Below, piece by piece: positions 59,873-64,000 of a stretch of DNA of 64,000 nucleotides (positions within the stretch are counted from its first letter, which is position 1; each line of letters starts with the position of its first letter). The position numbers were made by a program, and so were the translations under genes. The notes beneath the pieces are model-generated. The model had not been told where the DNA came from. It worked only from the letters and a program-made list of their open reading frames with translations, and made no database searches. Source of the stretch: JAOZTV01 sp965371805 (GTDB taxonomy: Bacteria; Acidobacteriota; Aminicenantia; UBA2199). Location: assembly GCA_965371805.1 (NCBI GenBank), contig CBDUZW010000010.1, positions 36,183 through 100,182 of the forward strand. Reading direction: 5' to 3'.

Positions 59873-61138
59873 ATGGTTAGGGTTGAGATATCTTTAGATG
59901 ATGCAAAAAAAATTATTGTAAGTTCGCAATTACTGGGAAACCTGTCTGACAAAAAACAGGGAAAATCTATTGATATTTTTAATCACTTGGGATATATCCA
60001 AATCGATACAATTTCAACAATTAACCGGGCTCATCATCATTCTCTCTGGGTAAGAAATCAGAATTATAAAGAGGAAGATCTGTTTAATCTCCAAAGTAAG
60101 GAAAAGAAAATATTTGAATACTGGACACATGCGATGTCCTTTCTCCCCATGTCGGATTATCGTTTTATGCTTCCAAAAATGGAAAATTTCAAAAAGCCCT
60201 CCAGTTCATGGGTTAAAAATCATCTATCTAAAAGTAAGAATATATTAAAAGAAGTACTTAAGAGAATTGAGGCTGAAGGAGCATTAAGTTCTAAAGATTT
60301 TAAGTCTGATGGAAGAAAGGGTAATGGATGGTGGGATTGGAAACCTGCAAAATTTGCATTGGAATACCTCTTCTGGCGGGGAGATCTTATGATAAAAGAG
60401 CGAAAGGGATTCAGGAAGTTCTATGATCTCAGGAAAAGGGTTTTGCCGGAAAATATCAGTCTTAAAATGCCTGATAAAAATGAGCTGGGAGATTTCCTTG
60501 TTAAGAGAGCTCTTCTGGCAATGGGTATTGCAGCAGAGAAAGAGGTTGCTTCTTTTATGCAATCATCTGCAACCCGTGATTCTGAACTGCTAATTGCAGA
60601 TAAAAAAATTATAAATAATTCAATTCAGAGACTTATAGACAGTAAAATATTAATTGAAGTACATATCAAAAATGGACCTGAAAAAAACTATTATTCTCTT
60701 GCAGATACTATTAATATGTTTGATCCGGATGAGAAGAAAGACCCGGTCATTCACTTTCTTTCCCCCTTTGATAATATGATAATTGACAGAAAAAGGACAA
60801 ATGAGATCTTTAATTTTAATTACTCATTAGAATGTTATAAGCCGGCTTTGAAAAGAGAGTATGGTTATTTTGTGCTACCAATTCTTTATAATAATGAACT
60901 TGTGGGCAGAATGGATCCTAAGGCAGATAGAAAAACAAAGAACCTGTATATAAACAATCTGGTTTTTGAAGAGCAGTTTGATCCTGACAATGAATTTTTG
61001 ATTCTTCTAGCAGAGAAGTTTATTACCTTTGCACAGTTCAATGACTGTAAATCTATTGAATTTAAATTTGGTTATAAATCAAATATATTTAATAAACTCA
61101 AATCCCTGATAAAAGATAGACCCGGAAAAAGGAACTGA
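59873..61138 (+). CDS. YcaQ/AlkX-like DNA glycosylase (winged-helix)
   Basis: The 421-residue protein starts with DDAKKIIVSSQLLGN and contains HLGYIQIDTISTINRAHHHS (the QxD motif), EYWTHAMSFLPMSDYRF and a late HFLSPFDNMIIDRKRTNEIF and FNYSLECYKPALKREYGY, the HTH_42 family pattern. Characterised members unhook interstrand crosslinks and alkylated bases. AAGGGA precedes ATG. Followed within 3 bp by an antiporter gene. Confidence 0.85.
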   Translation: MVRVEISLDDAKKIIVSSQLLGNLSDKKQGKSIDIFNHLGYIQIDTISTINRAHHHSLWVRNQNYKEEDLFNLQSKEKKIFEYWTHAMSFLPMSDYRFMLPKMENFKKPSSSWVKNHLSKSKNILKEVLKRIEAEGALSSKDFKSDGRKGNGWWDWKPAKFALEYLFWRGDLMIKERKGFRKFYDLRKRVLPENISLKMPDKNELGDFLVKRALLAMGIAAEKEVASFMQSSATRDSELLIADKKIINNSIQRLIDSKILIEVHIKNGPEKNYYSLADTINMFDPDEKKDPVIHFLSPFDNMIIDRKRTNEIFNFNYSLECYKPALKREYGYFVLPILYNNELVGRMDPKADRKTKNLYINNLVFEEQFDPDNEFLILLAEKFITFAQFNDCKSIEFKFGYKSNIFNKLKSLIKDRPGKRN

Positions 61139-61141
61139 TAT

Positions 61142-62356
61142 ATGCTTGCAAATATTGCTGTTATTATAATAATTGCCTTATTGTTTGCCAATGTTTTTAA
61201 GAAGCTTCAACTACCGGAACTTCTTGGAATGATTGCTACAGGGATTCTTCTTGGACCGTTTACGAGAGGATTTGCTGAAGTAAATTTGCCGCAAAAAATA
61301 ATTGATCTGTTTTTTATTTCAGATAGCCTGCTCAAAGTCTCTCCAGAATTAAGAATGGCGGCATTGATAGTGATATTAATTAGAGCCGGGCTTGGCATAA
61401 ATAAGAAAAGTTTGAAGAAAGTAGGCGGTAATGCCATAAAGATGGGGAGCATACCGATACTTTTTGAAGCCGCCTTTTTGGTCTTTGCTGGAATAATTAT
61501 TTTGGGATTGAATTTTATTGAGTCAGGGATACTTGCTTTTGTTATTGCTGCTGTTTCTCCTGCGATAATAGTGCCCGGAATGATCGATTTAAAAGAAAAA
61601 GGTTTAGGAAAAAAAAAGTCCATTCCAACCATGTTGCTTGCCGGAGCATCAATTGATGTCATCTTTGCTATAACATTTTTTGGAATTTTTTTAGGAATAG
61701 GAAATTCTAAAGGTGTAGGGGTTGTAAATCTTCTTCTAAGCATTCCTGTAAGTATAATTCTTGGTATTTTATTTGGTGTACTGATTGGTCATATTTTAGT
61801 TTACTATTTTAAACACAAGCGTAATATCAGGGATACTAAAAAGGTTCTTATATTTATGGCAATAGCAGTCCTATTCAACTATCTTGAAAGGGTAGATTAT
61901 TTCCCGGTAGCAAGTCTTATTGGTATTATAACTATGGGATATATTGTATTGGACCGTTATGATGTTCTTGCAAAAAGATTAGCTTTGAAATTCAGTAAGG
62001 TATGGGTGCTTGCAGAAATAGTTCTCTTTGTCCTGATAGGTGCAGAACTTGATGTTTCCCAGATCTCAAAAGTTGGAGCATCAGCATTATTGATCATATT
62101 TATCGGGCTGATTGGGCGAAGTATTGGTGTACTGATATCCTTACTAAAAACCGATCTAAACAATAAGGAAAAACTATTCTGTGTTTTTGCATATACACCT
62201 AAGGCAACTGTCCAGGCGGCATTAGGTTCCATTCCTCTTTCAATGGGAATTGCCTCAGGGGAAATAATACTGGCAATAGCTGTGCTAAGTATAGTTGTTG
62301 CTGCTCCAATTGGATCGATACTTATTAAAAGATTTGCATCTAGACTCCTGGATTAA
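61142..62356 (+). CDS. Cation:proton antiporter (CPA family)
   Basis: The 404-residue protein has ~12 membrane helices, with VNLPQK and ELLGMIATGILLGPF in the first part, a central AAVSPAIIVPGM and ASIDVIFAITFFGIF region carrying the ion-binding Asp, and a terminal FAYTPKATVQAALGS motif typical of NhaP/KefB-like transporters. There is no TrkA-type regulatory domain. It exchanges Na+ or K+ for H+ in the inner membrane; the ion is not certain. Confidence 0.85.
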   Translation: MLANIAVIIIIALLFANVFKKLQLPELLGMIATGILLGPFTRGFAEVNLPQKIIDLFFISDSLLKVSPELRMAALIVILIRAGLGINKKSLKKVGGNAIKMGSIPILFEAAFLVFAGIIILGLNFIESGILAFVIAAVSPAIIVPGMIDLKEKGLGKKKSIPTMLLAGASIDVIFAITFFGIFLGIGNSKGVGVVNLLLSIPVSIILGILFGVLIGHILVYYFKHKRNIRDTKKVLIFMAIAVLFNYLERVDYFPVASLIGIITMGYIVLDRYDVLAKRLALKFSKVWVLAEIVLFVLIGAELDVSQISKVGASALLIIFIGLIGRSIGVLISLLKTDLNNKEKLFCVFAYTPKATVQAALGSIPLSMGIASGEIILAIAVLSIVVAAPIGSILIKRFASRLLD

Positions 62357-62371
62357 AGAATAATTATTTAC

Positions 62372-62400
62372 TTGACAATTATCCTTTTTATTAATACTAT
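62372..62400 (+). promoter_or_regulatory. Sigma-70-type promoter of small membrane protein gene
   Basis: TTGACA (62372-62377), 17-bp spacer, TACTAT (62395-62400); only 6 bp separate it from the ATG at 62407, so the transcript would be nearly leaderless or a later start is used. Confidence 0.5.
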
Positions 62401-62406
62401 TAATTT

Positions 62407-62625
62407 ATGCTTGGATATTTATTTGGGATATTAATTACTGGATTGATTATTACTTCTGTAGTCATTGATTGTTATAAGACTAAAGATGAACTTAAAAGAA
62501 AAAAAGAAAATCACATTGTGAGTATTCAGATGGCAATTGAAAAAGAACAAAATTCCTTTAAATATGAAGTAGATATAATTAATAGTGAAATTATAAGACT
62601 TGAAAACAGGCTCAAAAAAAAATAA
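62407..62625 (+). CDS. Small membrane-anchored coiled-coil protein
   Basis: The 72-residue protein has one N-terminal membrane helix (LGYLFGILITGLIITSVVID) and a charged coiled coil (KYEVDIINSEIIRLENRLKK). Similar in form to small envelope or divisome proteins, but no family is recognised. Its stop abuts the stop of the minus-strand gene at 62626. Confidence 0.5.
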   Translation: MLGYLFGILITGLIITSVVIDCYKTKDELKRKKENHIVSIQMAIEKEQNSFKYEVDIINSEIIRLENRLKKK

Positions 62626-63045
62626 TTATATTGCTTCTTTTGCATATTCGAGTATTTTTCTTTTGTAAGAGTCACTAAAATTTTGTTTATTTTCTACAAG
62701 AAAAACGCCTGTCCCAAACCCCATACTTTCATATCTGTCTGTAACTTGTGGAGTTAAATGCTCCTTATCAATTGAGTTCTGTTTAAGCATTTTATAGAAA
62801 GGAGCGAAAATATCGTTTGTCTTTAAATTACCTATTTCGCCAACAATGCCTTTTGGAGAAATTTCAAAAAAGCAAAACTCTTCAATTTCTAATACTTCAT
62901 ATGCATAAGCATCAACAACAAATTGATACATCAGGAACCGTTCATCCAGTGCAATAATTGGAATTGTTCTGTCATCGCCTGCAGTTATACCATTTTGAGA
63001 TATCTCATTAACTTTTGCTGCTTCGGAACAATAAAAAAATTTCAA
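62626..63045 (-). CDS. Hypothetical cytosolic protein
   Basis: The 139-residue protein starts KFFYCSEAAKVNEISQNGIT, resembling the opening of ADP-ribosyltransferase/RNA 2'-phosphotransferase-like folds (a ligand-entry 'YCS...I...GI' pattern), but catalytic residues cannot be assigned. Lone gene between two plus-strand units, AGAGGTG before ATG. Confidence 0.55.
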   Translation of the reverse strand: MKFFYCSEAAKVNEISQNGITAGDDRTIPIIALDERFLMYQFVVDAYAYEVLEIEEFCFFEISPKGIVGEIGNLKTNDIFAPFYKMLKQNSIDKEHLTPQVTDRYESMGFGTGVFLVENKQNFSDSYKRKILEYAKEAI

Positions 63046-63095
63046 TTTTCACCTCTTATAACTATATATACTATAAATAAAAAAAAATCACAACA

Positions 63096-63124
63096 TTTAC
63101 ATTCTTTATTTATTCTGATATAAT
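63096..63124 (+). promoter_or_regulatory. Sigma-70-type promoter of transaldolase-family gene
   Basis: TTTACA (63096-63101), 17-bp spacer, TATAAT (63119-63124). Confidence 0.7.
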
Positions 63125-63160
63125 TTTTTATTATTAACTATAAATTTAAAGGAGGCACTT

Positions 63161-63805
63161 TTGAAGATATTTTTAGACACAGCAAATATTGATGAAATAA
63201 AAAAAGCAATGGAATATGGGGTTATTGATGGGATTACTACAAATCCTTCATTAATTGCCAGAGAGGACAAAGAGTTTCTGCCATTAATTGAAGAAATTGT
63301 AAAGCTCGTACCTGGTCCCGTCTCTGTTGAAGTAACAGCGACTAATTTTGAAGATATGATAAAGGAAGCTGAGAAGTATGCGAAAATCGCAGAGAATGTA
63401 GTAATTAAGGTTCCTATTAATCTTGAAGGTTTAAGAGTTGTAAAAACATTATCAGAGAAAAATATAAAGACAAATGTTACACTTATATTTTCTGCGTCTC
63501 AAGCTGTTTTGGCTGCAAAAGCTGGAGCTACTTTTGTGTCTCCATTTGTAGGGCGAATTGATGATATTTCAGGTGATGGTATGGAATTAGTTGATGATAT
63601 CAAACGTATTTTTGATAATTATGCACTAGATACTGAGATAATTGTTGCTTCAGTTAGACATCCCCTACATTTTGTCCAATCTATGCTTCTAAGTGCAGAC
63701 ATTGCAACTATTCCATTTTCAACTTTAGGAAAATTATTAAAACACCCATTAACCGATATTGGTATGGAACAATTTTTAAGTGACTGGGAAAAAGTAAAAA
63801 AATAG
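63161..63805 (+). CDS. Transaldolase / fructose-6-phosphate aldolase family enzyme
   Basis: The 214-residue protein is the short (MipB/TalC/FSA) form: KIFLDTANIDEIKKA, DGITTNPSLIARE, VVIKVPINLEGLRVVKTLSE (Schiff-base Lys in IKVP), NVTLIFSASQAVLAAKAGA and SPFVGRIDDI. It transfers or cleaves dihydroxyacetone units in the pentose-phosphate pathway. TTG start with AAAGGAGG. Whether it acts as transaldolase or FSA cannot be decided here. Confidence 0.9.
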   Translation: MKIFLDTANIDEIKKAMEYGVIDGITTNPSLIAREDKEFLPLIEEIVKLVPGPVSVEVTATNFEDMIKEAEKYAKIAENVVIKVPINLEGLRVVKTLSEKNIKTNVTLIFSASQAVLAAKAGATFVSPFVGRIDDISGDGMELVDDIKRIFDNYALDTEIIVASVRHPLHFVQSMLLSADIATIPFSTLGKLLKHPLTDIGMEQFLSDWEKVKK

Positions 63806-63821
63806 TATAAAAACAAAAAAT

Positions 63822-64000
63822 ATGGAAATTACTGACAAAATAACTGAACAAGTTAAAATAATTAAGAAGAAAATGAAAAAGAGGTATAAGCTTCTTTTTT
63901 TTTTTTTTTTTTCATTTTTAATTATTTTAATAAGTTATTTTGGTTTTTGGTTGTATATTTTTATAAGTGTTTTCCAAAATCTGATAAACAAAATAAAATT
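63822..64000 (+). CDS. Partial membrane protein with 18-T tract
   Basis: An ATG at 63822 opens a frame to the window edge: basic coiled start (EITDKITEQVKIIKKKMKKR), then a hydrophobic segment whose Phe run is coded by 18 consecutive T (63895-63912), then FGFWLYIFISVF. It may be a small membrane protein or the start of a longer one. No family recognised. Confidence 0.45.
   Translation, partial: MEITDKITEQVKIIKKKMKKRYKLLFFFFFSFLIILISYFGFWLYIFISVFQNLINKIK

Overview
The window comes from an AT-rich, probably anaerobic bacterium with a two-membrane envelope. The evidence is a LpxH-type lipid A enzyme, an EnvC/YibQ pair, a type IV pilin, a Slt-type transglycosylase, a four-subunit 2-oxoacid:ferredoxin oxidoreductase and an HgcA/HgcB pair. 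Proteins carrying the 6-bladed-propeller motif FGKxGEGPxEF and a response regulator with DUF4388 and Roadblock-like parts resemble those of Aminicenantes/Acidobacteriota-like or other deep-branching anaerobes. I saw no marker that fixes the phylum.

Layout: (1) 1-8271, surface polymers and pili: two alkaline-phosphatase-superfamily membrane proteins, a sigma-54-promoted type IV pilin, two tandem O-antigen-ligase/TPR proteins and a GT-C-like glycosyltransferase. (2) 8268-21990, housekeeping: Ski2-like helicase, RlmN, RNase HI, PutP, a secreted Kre9-like protein, two metallohydrolases, a GAF-like protein, Slt, enolase, YtxH and DUF948 proteins. (3) About 22100-46410, a mosaic accessory island: a VapBC-like module, a complete Tn3-family transposon with unusual ends, MITEs sharing ends with a transposase remnant, broken defence-type genes (DUF2971, PIN, DUF4145), two SAM-less tyrosine recombinases, a RhuM-Fic protein, four 34-bp lox-like palindromic repeats that punctuate single-gene units, and three loci pairing 6-bladed propellers with secreted-peptide machinery. 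(4) 46470-64000, backbone again: IspG, cold-shock protein, YibQ/EnvC, the 2-oxoacid oxidoreductase operon, a MarR-type regulator with hgcA and hgcB (predicted mercury methylation), a two-component pair, LpxH-like enzyme, Pth, YcaQ-like glycosylase, an antiporter and a transaldolase-family enzyme.

The two most interesting units are the following. At 41192-45476 a small peptide has both a Sec-type signal and a double-glycine-like leader. It is followed by two ABC-2-like permeases, an ATPase, a beta-propeller and a lone, apparently extracytoplasmic C39 peptidase whose 3' end is overwritten by a Tn3-type end. At 37031-38815 three copies of a 34-bp 13-8-13 palindromic repeat delimit one-gene units immediately upstream of a tyrosine recombinase operon, as in a minimal cassette array. 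The hgcAB cluster at 53408-55302 is the clearest metabolic prediction.
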